Of a DNA stretch of 36,315 nt, positions 25,996-33,369 are shown piece by piece; position 1 is the stretch's first letter, and every line of letters starts with the position of its first letter. This DNA is from Soonwooa sp032062245. Lineage in GTDB: Bacteria; Bacteroidota; Bacteroidia; Flavobacteriales; Weeksellaceae. A program made the translations under genes and the position numbers. The stretch lies in NCBI RefSeq assembly GCF_032062245.1, contig NZ_DAMBQF010000026.1, positions 1 through 36,315 on the forward strand, read 5' to 3'. The notes beneath the pieces are model-generated. The model did no database searches and was not told where the DNA came from. It worked only from the letters and a program-made list of their open reading frames with translations.

Positions 25996-26334
25996 TCAAA
26001 ATAATTCGAGTTGTTGAAAGGTCGGTGGTGGTTCTTCTTTGTTTCTGGCAAAAAAGATTTCGATATCGCCAAATTGCTTGTCTGTGATACACATAATGGC
26101 AACTTTTCCTGCTTTTGGAAGCATGAGTTTTACGCGTTTGATATGTACTTCGGCGTTTTCGCGACTGGGGCAATGCCTAACGTACATGGAAAATTGAAAT
26201 AAGGTGAATCCATCGTCTATTAATCCTTTTCGGAATTGGTTGGCCGCTCGCATATTGGCTTTGGTCTCGGTTGGCAAATCGTACAATACTAAAACCCACA
26301 TAATTCGATAGGCGTTAAAACGGTCTTGTTTCAT
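25996..26334 (-). CDS. cas2: CRISPR-associated endoribonuclease/integration subunit Cas2 (type II-C)
   Basis: 112 aa from the ATG at 26332-26334 (MKQDRFNAYRIMWVLVLYDLPTE). The conserved aspartate lies in the first beta strand (VLYDLPT), with the ferredoxin-like order continuing through FRKGLIDDGFTLFQFSMYVRHC, the HIKRVKLMLPKAGKVAIMCIT segment and FGDIEIFF. Cas2 bridges two Cas1 dimers in the spacer-integration complex. The frame stays open upstream to 26448, but those 38 codons fall in dispersed repeat B and do not look like Cas2, so I reject the longer form. cas1 is 222 bp away rather than adjacent, with a strong terminator between, so cas2 may need its own promoter; I could not locate a convincing one. 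Confidence 0.93.
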   Translation of the reverse strand: MKQDRFNAYRIMWVLVLYDLPTETKANMRAANQFRKGLIDDGFTLFQFSMYVRHCPSRENAEVHIKRVKLMLPKAGKVAIMCITDKQFGDIEIFFARNKEEPPPTFQQLELF

Positions 26335-26364
26335 AGGCGAATGTGGATTGGGAGCGGTAAACTT

Positions 26365-26542
26365 TCGCGTGAGGGCGTAGTGCATTGTTGGAGCTCTTTT
26401 TTGTGGCGGCTGAGCGAAGCCGAAGCCCCACAAGAAAAGCGACTGCACAAAGACCGACCCTTGATAGCGGCTGGATAAAAAACCTCATAGGTTTCAGAAA
26501 CCTATGAGGTTTGGAAGCGATGGAAATCAAGGGGCACGCCCA
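26365..26542. repeat. Dispersed palindromic intergenic repeat, copy B, between cas1 and cas2
   Basis: It shares the ordered blocks of copy A (6523-6714) in the same orientation: TCGCGTGAGGG, a GC-rich GGCGGCTGAGCGAAGC segment, ACAAAGACCGACCC, CCTCATAGGTTT/AAACCTATGAGG and GGGGCACGCCCA. It lies wholly inside the cas1-cas2 gap, ending 14 bp from the cas1 stop and starting 30 bp upstream of the cas2 start. The sequence between blocks is diverged, so the copies are old or belong to different subgroups. Confidence 0.72.
26477..26511 (-). terminator. Terminator downstream of cas1, embedded in dispersed repeat B
   Basis: A 14-bp perfect stem (AACCTCATAGGTTT / AAACCTATGAGGTT) with a 3-nt loop, followed on the minus strand by TTTTTT. 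It is a textbook intrinsic terminator for transcripts coming from cas9-cas1, 46 bp past the cas1 stop, and would cut cas2 off from that transcript. Confidence 0.8.
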
Positions 26543-26556
26543 CATTAGTTTTGTTT

Positions 26557-27450
26557 TCATGGTATTTCGGGATATACTATCAATCTTTTTTCGCCCGTGT
26601 AGCATTTGTACAAAGAGCTTGCACTTGTTTTGACCGCCACCATTAGTGGACGGATTTTGCTATCAATTCGCACATCCATCGTCGCTATTTTGAGGATATG
26701 TGCCTTGAATTCTTTGTTTAAATCCTCGGTTTCGGGATGCAAATTGAGCCATTGCATGACGAGTAAATCCACGAAGGGTCGATAAGGCTCCATGAGGTCG
26801 TCGGCGAGGCAATATGGATTGTATTTGTTCTTGTGGAAAATCCCCAAAACTGGCAACAGACCCGTTTCCACAATGGCTCTGGCGACCATCGAGCGAAGCA
26901 CAGAATAACCAAAATTGAAAAACTGATTGGGCGAGTCTCCAAAACGTTGCCTCAAAAAATCGTGACTGATAAGGTATTTCCAATAGTGCTGCGCCGCAAT
27001 GCCTTCCATATTGGTGATATCGCCACTTTTTACTTGTTGCTGATAATCTAGCATGGGTTCAAAATAGTTGCCCAAGCGATGCAGAACTTCTTTTTGATTT
27101 TCGATTTTGCATTCTACAGTTTGCTTCCATAATTGCTTTTTGAGCGGTTCGCTGGCTTCGAGTTGGTCTTTTATTCGGTCCGAATATTCGGTGTGTCCAT
27201 GCAAAGGCAACATCATCCCATGCGGCAAGTGATGTGCATCGCAACTAATGATCACAACATTATTCCCCATCATTTTCTGAACCAATTGGTGCGAAATGGT
27301 TATCTGAAAATGATCCAACATCAACAATCCCAAATCCTCAACGGGAACTTTACCTTTGGTTTCTTTGGTTTCGGGACAAAGAATGTGCATTTGCTCATCT
27401 TTTAGTTTGAGATATGAAGGATTGCCGATGTATATAGAGCGGGTGATCAT
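26557..27450 (-). CDS. cas1: CRISPR-associated integrase Cas1 (type II-C)
   Basis: 297 aa, the usual length for type II Cas1. The N-terminal beta domain begins MITRSIYIGNPSYLKLKDEQ. The helical catalytic domain carries the metal ligands E149 (in NMEGIAAQHYW), H206 (in LGIFHKNKYN) and E221 (in DDLMEPYRPFVD), matching in spacing the E149/H205/E220 set of S. pyogenes Cas1. It integrates new spacers together with Cas2, using Cas9 for PAM selection in type II systems. It starts 12 bp after the cas9 stop, so the two are clearly one operon. There is no csn2 or cas4 in the locus, which defines subtype II-C. Confidence 0.97.
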   Translation of the reverse strand: MITRSIYIGNPSYLKLKDEQMHILCPETKETKGKVPVEDLGLLMLDHFQITISHQLVQKMMGNNVVIISCDAHHLPHGMMLPLHGHTEYSDRIKDQLEASEPLKKQLWKQTVECKIENQKEVLHRLGNYFEPMLDYQQQVKSGDITNMEGIAAQHYWKYLISHDFLRQRFGDSPNQFFNFGYSVLRSMVARAIVETGLLPVLGIFHKNKYNPYCLADDLMEPYRPFVDLLVMQWLNLHPETEDLNKEFKAHILKIATMDVRIDSKIRPLMVAVKTSASSLYKCYTGEKRLIVYPEIP

Positions 27451-27462
27451 AGTTATTAGTTT

Positions 27463-30400
27463 TTAGTATTCGCCGATGTGAACTATTTTTCCTAAGTGGT
27501 TAATTTTAACTTTCTTTGGATTTAAGTCATTTAATCCTTTTAAACTTAATCTGTAATATCTTTTACTTTCTTTTGCACCTTCAGTTTTCTTTAATTCTGT
27601 GTTTTTAGTTTCTAAATGATGTCTAAACCAATAATCACCTTCAGCAATACTCCAAACCAAGTACAAATTCTTACTTAAAGTTGATTTGTCATTACTTCTA
27701 ATCGCATCGTTAAATTCATCATCAGATAAGCCAAGTATAAACATTTCATTTTGTTGCATACTGAATTGAAGATTTAAGCCATCTTCTGGTAACAAATTCA
27801 AAAATTCCTGTGGCAATCTTTCGTTGCTTAGGTTATCCCATATGGATGATGAGTCTTTAATTAAAACGGGAATACTATTCATTTTACGCTCCACAGCATG
27901 CCAAAAAGTACAAGAATGTTGGACTTGTTTTCCATCTTTATCGGTATATATAGCGATGTGATGATTATTTCCTTGAACAACAAAGCCAATGTTTTTACCA
28001 TTTTCATCTTTTTTGATTGGTTGTAATCCGTTAGCATCTGGTCTTGCAAATAATCGAACTGTTTTTATTGGGATTTGCTTTTCTTCATTGTACCACAATA
28101 TTTCTTTAAAAGCTTCTTTTTCCTTATTCCCGAATTGAGCCAGTCTATCTTTAACAATTGATTTTACTTTTTCATCTACAATATCATTTACTTGCTTCGC
28201 ATTTAAGCTTAACAAATCATATTTCATTACAGTCGCATCTTTGTAACAGATTGCTTTTTCTAGAACTATTTCTTGCTTTTCATCTAAATAAATAGGTTCC
28301 TTTTTTAAAGATGACAATGCTTTTTTTGTATCATTTTCAAATTGCTGTAATCTATCAAATACTTTTCTTTTAATCTTTTCATCTTTAATAGTACTTGGAT
28401 TTTCCAAAAGATATTTTAATGGTTTATCTGGTTCTTCAACTTTAATTTTTCCATAAACAGATTGCTCATGTAGAGCTCCTCTCGGAACAATTACTCCTTG
28501 CTCTTTATTTTTTCCTTTTGCTTTAAATTTAGAAATAGTTGCTACTTTTTTACCAGCTTTAAATGAAATTAGAATTTTATCTGCCTCTTTTTCTACTTCA
28601 GAAGTTGTGAAAGGTTTTTCGGTATTAAAATACTTTTCTAAAAGCGTCAACTTTTCATTGTATTGAATTTTAGCTTCTTCAACTTCTTTTAACATTTCAT
28701 TGCGAACATCACTTGAATTTAGAGTATTAATTCGTTGAATATATCCTTGTTTAGTACACGCAATAACAAGAGCATCTACAGCGTGATGACGATGATCGTC
28801 ACGTTTTGTCCAATTAATTATTTGTTCTTTGTTATGTAATCTTTTACCGTGTTCACTCGTCCATTCAATCATTTTAGTCTGTCCTAAAGATTTATATTTT
28901 GGCATTTGTAAATTCATCAAAACATCATCCCAGCCCCATATTTTACGCAGTTTTGCAGTAACTGTACCTTCGCTAACGGTTACTTTATTACAAATTTGCT
29001 CTAATATTTGTCTTGCTTTTTTAGCAATATATTGAGATTCTCGAAGTTGTCTATCAATAAAGTTTTCCCAAAGTTTTTTATCTGCTTCCCTTTCTTTTTT
29101 CAATTTTTTACGTTCTTGATATTCTTCAAAAGAAACTTTCAATCTTTGCATTTTACCATATGACAATATTCCTCTTGAGAACCAATCATCAACACGTTGA
29201 ATGTATTTTTCTAATTCTGCTTCTCCTTTTTTTGCAATATAATCGTAGGCAGTTTTATCTAATTTTTTAGAATTACAATGTCTATGAACTAAAACTTTAT
29301 TAGTTTGTGAATCATCGAATAGCAATGCTTTTGGAACAATATGATCCACATCAAAATTATCGCCTGTTAAAGCTTCTGAAAGGCTAAAATGTTCACCACA
29401 ATAAATACATTGGTTAACAACATCTGCTTCTTTCCACTTTTTATCCTTCGCTGGAAAAATGAATTTATATTTCTGAATATATTTTTTAGTTGCAGCAATT
29501 CCCATTGCATTGAGACGTTGCGCAATTAATTCATTTTGTTTTTTGTTGTTACTATTAGCTTTATCTGCTTGATCTCTTTCATCTTTACTTTGCTTCAGTT
29601 CTCTAGCAAGCTCAAGTCTAATTTCGTCAGGCTTACCAAACTCATCAATTACTGCATTAACGACATTAATCATTTGATTAATAATCTTTTCAACAACTGG
29701 CTGGCGCAAACTATTTTTAGGTAATAATTCTAATCTTTCTTTAACTTCGCGAGATTCTTGCTCTTCTTTCGTTAAACTATTAGAATGATTATAACCCGCT
29801 AAACTACAAGCTTTATCATACCCAAAACCTTCCATTAGATAAGGTAATATTTTACGCATTGCTTTTGCCGACTTATTTCCAAAAGCTTGCTTATTAAAAT
29901 CTATTCTCGAAAGTTTGTCTGCAATTTCTTCCTCAAGATTAAACCTTTTTATTAACGCTTCTCGACATTCGTCCAAATCCTTTATCGAATAGATGGTATG
30001 CCAAAGTTGATACAACGGTTCTTTTTCAAAATCCCTAGCAACAATTAATCTTTTTTTTTCTTCTAATATTTCTCCTGTTTTTTTATCAACTAAAAGAGCT
30101 TCATTAGTGGATTCTTCTATAAATATATTAAACTGCAAAAGTGATTCATCTTTTAAGATCAAATTTAGTTCAGCATAAGTTATATTTCCTTGAATTCCTT
30201 TTTGGACTTGTTTATTGACGAAAACGTCGTCTTTACGTAATTCTAAAATTTTAAGCAATTCAGAATAACTTAATAATGCGTTTGTAGAAAGATAATTTGC
30301 AATCTTTTCTTTTTGGTCTATAGTTGGAGAATAATCGCTCCACTTATATTTGCTTCCTTCTGGATTTTTTACTTTTAAAGTTATATTATTTACAACTTCC

Positions 30401-31272
30401 CAAATTTTACATAACTGAAACAATGGTGAAGTTTTAGGCGCAACTTTCGGACCAACAAATACAATCTTGTTAGTTGATTTTTCTTTATTTTCTATTTCTT
30501 TTTCAAAACCTTCAAACTCACAAACACTTACTAATCCTTTTTGAGATTTTAGTTTACGCTGGTAGTAAATGATTTCATTTCGAAGTCTATTAATCGTCTC
30601 TTCAGTCAAAAAATCATGAGATTTTTTTTGAACATTAATAATCGTATCAAACTCTTCTAAATAAGCTTCTCTTGGGAAAACTTGTTCTTTTACTCTGTAA
30701 TATTCATTATTTAAAAATGAAGTAGAAAGTTTATTATAAAAATGCTGACCAATAGTTTTGTTTTCTTCCTTTAATATTGCATATCTTCCTTTTACTTCAG
30801 CAACGTAATCCGTATCTTTCTTATCAGCATTAGCTTCACTTCTTGCAGATTTATAACCTCTTTTTTGGTTTAACATATAGAAAATTCTACCCAATTGCTC
30901 TACACTAATTGGTTCCGATGCAGCATCACTTCTCAATTTCCATAAATCCAACATTGGAAGATTCATTAAAACTGAATCAGGGTATATTCCAAATTTTTCT
31001 AATTCTTTCTTTAAACTGTATTTAAAATCTTCACTTTTCTTAAGCTGTTTTCTATCGTAACCTTTCCTTTGAGTTCTAGCTTTAGTACGATCTTGATTTT
31101 TGGTTATTGATTGTCCTCTTTCAAATTGAGTTTTATCTTCAGTCCCCAATGGAATGATACGGCTTCCCATTCCTAAGATTCGTAAAGGTTTATACGTTTC
31201 TCCATTAACCTCAATTAAAGCCCAACCAACGGAAGCGATTCCCAAATCCAATCCAAGTATATTTTTAGTCAT
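27463..31272 (-). CDS. cas9: CRISPR-associated endonuclease Cas9 (type II-C)
   Basis: 1269 aa. All catalytic parts are present: RuvC-I with D9 (LGLDLGIASVGWA), the arginine-rich bridge helix (about 50-80, QDRTKARTQRKGYDRKQL), RuvC-II with E554 (IRLELAREL), the HNH domain with H644 (DVDHIVPKALLF) and N667, and RuvC-III with H829, H830 and D833 (RHHAVDALVIA). C622/C625 and H663/C666 bracket the HNH like a zinc ribbon. The recognition lobe lies between about 90 and 500. The region after about 900 should contain the wedge and PAM-interacting domains; the PAM cannot be inferred. The nuclease appears intact. It uses the crRNA from the array and the divergent tracrRNA. No TAnnTTTG box is evident in the 94 bp before the start, so the cas9 promoter is unassigned. 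Confidence 0.98.
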   Translation of the reverse strand: MTKNILGLDLGIASVGWALIEVNGETYKPLRILGMGSRIIPLGTEDKTQFERGQSITKNQDRTKARTQRKGYDRKQLKKSEDFKYSLKKELEKFGIYPDSVLMNLPMLDLWKLRSDAASEPISVEQLGRIFYMLNQKRGYKSARSEANADKKDTDYVAEVKGRYAILKEENKTIGQHFYNKLSTSFLNNEYYRVKEQVFPREAYLEEFDTIINVQKKSHDFLTEETINRLRNEIIYYQRKLKSQKGLVSVCEFEGFEKEIENKEKSTNKIVFVGPKVAPKTSPLFQLCKIWEVVNNITLKVKNPEGSKYKWSDYSPTIDQKEKIANYLSTNALLSYSELLKILELRKDDVFVNKQVQKGIQGNITYAELNLILKDESLLQFNIFIEESTNEALLVDKKTGEILEEKKRLIVARDFEKEPLYQLWHTIYSIKDLDECREALIKRFNLEEEIADKLSRIDFNKQAFGNKSAKAMRKILPYLMEGFGYDKACSLAGYNHSNSLTKEEQESREVKERLELLPKNSLRQPVVEKIINQMINVVNAVIDEFGKPDEIRLELARELKQSKDERDQADKANSNNKKQNELIAQRLNAMGIAATKKYIQKYKFIFPAKDKKWKEADVVNQCIYCGEHFSLSEALTGDNFDVDHIVPKALLFDDSQTNKVLVHRHCNSKKLDKTAYDYIAKKGEAELEKYIQRVDDWFSRGILSYGKMQRLKVSFEEYQERKKLKKEREADKKLWENFIDRQLRESQYIAKKARQILEQICNKVTVSEGTVTAKLRKIWGWDDVLMNLQMPKYKSLGQTKMIEWTSEHGKRLHNKEQIINWTKRDDHRHHAVDALVIACTKQGYIQRINTLNSSDVRNEMLKEVEEAKIQYNEKLTLLEKYFNTEKPFTTSEVEKEADKILISFKAGKKVATISKFKAKGKNKEQGVIVPRGALHEQSVYGKIKVEEPDKPLKYLLENPSTIKDEKIKRKVFDRLQQFENDTKKALSSLKKEPIYLDEKQEIVLEKAICYKDATVMKYDLLSLNAKQVNDIVDEKVKSIVKDRLAQFGNKEKEAFKEILWYNEEKQIPIKTVRLFARPDANGLQPIKKDENGKNIGFVVQGNNHHIAIYTDKDGKQVQHSCTFWHAVERKMNSIPVLIKDSSSIWDNLSNERLPQEFLNLLPEDGLNLQFSMQQNEMFILGLSDDEFNDAIRSNDKSTLSKNLYLVWSIAEGDYWFRHHLETKNTELKKTEGAKESKRYYRLSLKGLNDLNPKKVKINHLGKIVHIGEY

Positions 31273-31335
31273 AGTTTAGTTTTTTCGTTAAAAAAATAAA
31301 ACTAAGCATTTTTTTTATTTAAAAGAAAAAAAATA

Positions 31336-31362
31336 TTGTATTTCGTTTTTTTACTATATTTG
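31336..31362 (+). promoter_or_regulatory. Predicted tracrRNA promoter
   Basis: TATATTTG (31355-31362) is an exact TAnnTTTG -7 box. TTG at 31336-31338 lies 16 nt upstream, one short of the usual spacing. The predicted start site falls at about 31366-31368, where the anti-repeat begins. Confidence 0.6.
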
Positions 31363-31366
31363 AGAC

Positions 31367-31446
31367 TTGAAAGCAATTCACAATAAGGATTATTCCGTTG
31401 TGAAAACATTTGGGTTACCTCTTGTCCATAATCAGGAGGTTTTTTT
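31367..31446 (+). ncRNA. tracrRNA (type II-C)
   Basis: A plus-strand RNA of about 80 nt, divergent from cas9. The anti-repeat at 31367-31383 is perfectly complementary over 17 nt to repeat positions 2-18. Next comes CAATAAGG and a short nexus hairpin (GGA-TTAT-TCC, 31387-31396). An 8-bp terminator stem with one G.U pair (31417-31424 with 31433-31440) ends in a seven-T tract. Pairing with the crRNA repeat and binding of Cas9 follow from established type II biology. A second copy of GTTGTGAA, the first 8 nt of the repeat, occurs at 31397-31404 and can pair with part of the anti-repeat. Confidence 0.88.
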
Positions 31447-31589
31447 ATCCTCAAAAAATTGAGCATTAATTTAAAAAAAAATCTAACGTATAACCTATTA
31501 TCTAAAACTTAAATACACCCAATAGTCACAACAGCCGACGGCTAAGAAACGGTCAAAAGAAGTTAAACTATAACTCTAAAATAGCGCCA
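31447..31589. other. Intergenic spacer beyond the tracrRNA terminator
   Basis: AT-rich sequence with no recognised feature between the tracrRNA and the small membrane ORF. Confidence 0.4.
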
Positions 31590-31697
31590 TTAATAAAACA
31601 AATAGCTAAGTGGCATTAAACCAATGATCGCCAATCCTGGTAAAGTCCATATTAATACTAATTGTTTTGTATCGCTAAGATTTCGGAACCAAGCCAT
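31590..31697 (-). CDS. Predicted 35-aa single-pass membrane peptide
   Basis: A short open frame starting ATG at 31695-31697, 10 bp after the stop of the DUF779 gene and on the same strand. The peptide begins MAWFRNLSDTKQLVLIWTLP and continues as GLAIIGLMPLSYLFY: a short basic/polar head and one hydrophobic stretch of about 20 residues running to the C-terminus. The tight spacing suggests co-transcription with the DUF779 gene. Function is unknown, and homology could not be tested. Confidence 0.5.
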   Translation of the reverse strand: MAWFRNLSDTKQLVLIWTLPGLAIIGLMPLSYLFY

Positions 31698-31707
31698 ATA
31701 CTAAAAA

Positions 31708-32082
31708 TTATTCATTTCTTTTGACAGGTTCTAGATCTGCGAGTTCGTCGGTTGAGAAAAGTCGATAATGTACTTTAAAAGTCTTTCCCAAAGGTGTTTC
31801 CAGCGAAAAGCCACCAGGACCAACACCGTCGAGCACATCTAAGGTAAAATGCGAATACTGCCAATATTCGAAGAGATCGCGGTCTATCCAAAATTCGTAA
31901 TCTTTGATATGCCCAAGAAGAACATCATTCATGCGCGGGAAAAATCCGTCTTTCTCAAAACATTGTGGTTGAGTGCCTTCGCAACATCCACCTGCTTGAT
32001 AAAACATCAACGGTCCGTGTTGTGCTTCCAAAGTACTAATGACTTCCAAAGCTTTATCTGTAACATCTAATCGAGATATCAT
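31708..32082 (-). CDS. DUF779 domain-containing protein
   Basis: 124 aa. It shows the DUF779 pattern: a helical start, then GPLMFYQAGGCCEGTQPQCF with three conserved cysteines, FEYWQYSHFTLDVLDGVGPGGFSLETPLGKTF, and an RLFSTDEL end. The family has no proven function but is typically found beside NAD-dependent aldehyde dehydrogenases of the acetaldehyde type, as here (two genes away). The cysteine cluster suggests metal binding or redox, which is inference. It is separated from the alcohol dehydrogenase gene by a strong terminator, so it is probably a transcript of its own. Confidence 0.88.
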   Translation of the reverse strand: MISRLDVTDKALEVISTLEAQHGPLMFYQAGGCCEGTQPQCFEKDGFFPRMNDVLLGHIKDYEFWIDRDLFEYWQYSHFTLDVLDGVGPGGFSLETPLGKTFKVHYRLFSTDELADLEPVKRNE

Positions 32083-32123
32083 CTTCTTTAATTTATTTAA
32101 AGTTAAACATTATTTCTGGGAAC

Positions 32124-32151
32124 AAAAAAACCTGGCTCTATTAAAGTCAGG
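32124..32151 (-). terminator. Terminator of the alcohol dehydrogenase gene
   Basis: A 7-bp stem (CCTGGCT / AGTCAGG, one G.T pair) with a 7-nt loop. Seven A on the plus strand make a U-tract after it in the minus transcript. It lies between the dehydrogenase stop (32196) and the DUF779 start (32082). Confidence 0.75.
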
Positions 32152-32195
32152 CTAAAAACACAAATTATAAAAACTACATATACAATTAATAAAAA

Positions 32196-33230
32196 TTAGT
32201 TTTGTCCTGCTATATCAAGAACAATTCTTCCGTCAATTTGACCCGCCTTCATTTTATCAAATACCTCATTAATATCTTCTAGTTTCGCGGAAGTAACTGT
32301 TGCTTTTACTAAGCCTTCATTTGCAAAATCCAATGCTTCTTGCATATCTTTTCTTGTACCAACAATAGAACCTCTAACGGTGATTCTCTTAAGAACGGTT
32401 TCAAAAATCGGTAACTCAAAAGAACCTGGAGGAAGACCATTAAGAGCAATTGTTCCTTTTCTTCTAAGAACATCAATTCCTTGTTTAAAAGCAATAGGCG
32501 AAACCGCCGTGATCAACGCTCCATGCATACCGCCAACCTCTTTATGTAAGTAAGCTCCAGGATCTGTTTCTTTAGCATTAACAACCAAGTCTGCACCCAG
32601 TTTTTTTGCTAATTCTAATTTATCATCGGCAACATCAATAGCGGCAACGTGCATTCCCATTGCTTTTGCATACTGAACAGCAACGTGACCTAATCCTCCA
32701 ACTCCAGAAATAGCAACCCATTCTCCAGGTTTTGTTTCCGTCTCCTTCAGTCCTTTATACACTGTAACCCCTGCACACAAAATAGGTGCAATCTCCAAGA
32801 AATTAACGTTACTCTTAAGATGCCCTACGTATCTAGAATCTGCAATAACATATTCTGCAAAACCTCCATCTACACTATATCCTCCATTTTGTTGAGCTTC
32901 ACAAAGAGTTTCCCATCCAGTGATACAATAATCACAACCTCCACAAGCGGAATACAACCACGGAACTCCAACTGCATCACCTTCTTTTACTTGAGCTTCT
33001 GGTCCGCAAGCCACCACAATTCCTACACCTTCATGTCCTGGAATAAGTGGCATTTTTGGTTTTGCAGGCCAATCTCCATCTACGGCATGCAAGTCTGTAT
33101 GACAAACACCACAAGCAATAACTTTTACCAATACCTCATATCGTCCTGGTTCTCTTACCGGAACCTCCATAATTTTTAATGGTTGTCCATACCCTTGCAC
33201 TACCGCAGCTTTCATTGTTTTAGGAATCAT
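32196..33230 (-). CDS. adhP: Zinc-dependent alcohol dehydrogenase, AdhP type
   Basis: 344 aa, standard length. The catalytic zinc ligands are C43 (GVCHTD), H66 (GHEGVG) and C152 (ILCAGVT). The structural zinc is held by C96, C99, C102 and C110. The Rossmann motif GVGGLGHVAVQYAKA lies near 176-190. The family oxidises ethanol and other primary alcohols, or reduces aldehydes, with NAD(H) in the cytoplasm. Beside the aldehyde dehydrogenase it would complete an alcohol-aldehyde-acid route. 139 bp separate it from the aldehyde dehydrogenase stop, with a palindrome between, so independent transcription is possible. Confidence 0.94.
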   Translation of the reverse strand: MIPKTMKAAVVQGYGQPLKIMEVPVREPGRYEVLVKVIACGVCHTDLHAVDGDWPAKPKMPLIPGHEGVGIVVACGPEAQVKEGDAVGVPWLYSACGGCDYCITGWETLCEAQQNGGYSVDGGFAEYVIADSRYVGHLKSNVNFLEIAPILCAGVTVYKGLKETETKPGEWVAISGVGGLGHVAVQYAKAMGMHVAAIDVADDKLELAKKLGADLVVNAKETDPGAYLHKEVGGMHGALITAVSPIAFKQGIDVLRRKGTIALNGLPPGSFELPIFETVLKRITVRGSIVGTRKDMQEALDFANEGLVKATVTSAKLEDINEVFDKMKAGQIDGRIVLDIAGQN

Positions 33231-33312
33231 AACTCTCTATTTTATTAGTTTTTAATTTAAAATTTTGCATGGTGAATTTTATGGATTAAGCGAAACTCAA
33301 CCCTAAAAGCCT

Positions 33313-33350
33313 GTCCGTTGTCCGGGGCTACCCTAAGACAACGGGCACGC
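33313..33350. repeat. Palindromic intergenic element with GGGCACGC motif
   Basis: CCGTTGTC (33315-33322) pairs with GACAACGG (33337-33344) around a loop that contains further GGGG/CCCT pairs. The right end reads GGGCACGC, as in the right ends of dispersed repeats A and B. It lies 20 bp past the aldehyde dehydrogenase stop and may act as its transcription end, though no good U-tract is present. Confidence 0.45.
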
Positions 33351-33369
33351 TAAAAAGTGTTTTATTATT

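Noticed and set aside
26335..26448. 38-codon N-terminal extension of Cas2
   Set aside because: It runs into the dispersed repeat and does not resemble Cas2; MKQDRFNAYRIMW is the usual start in this family.
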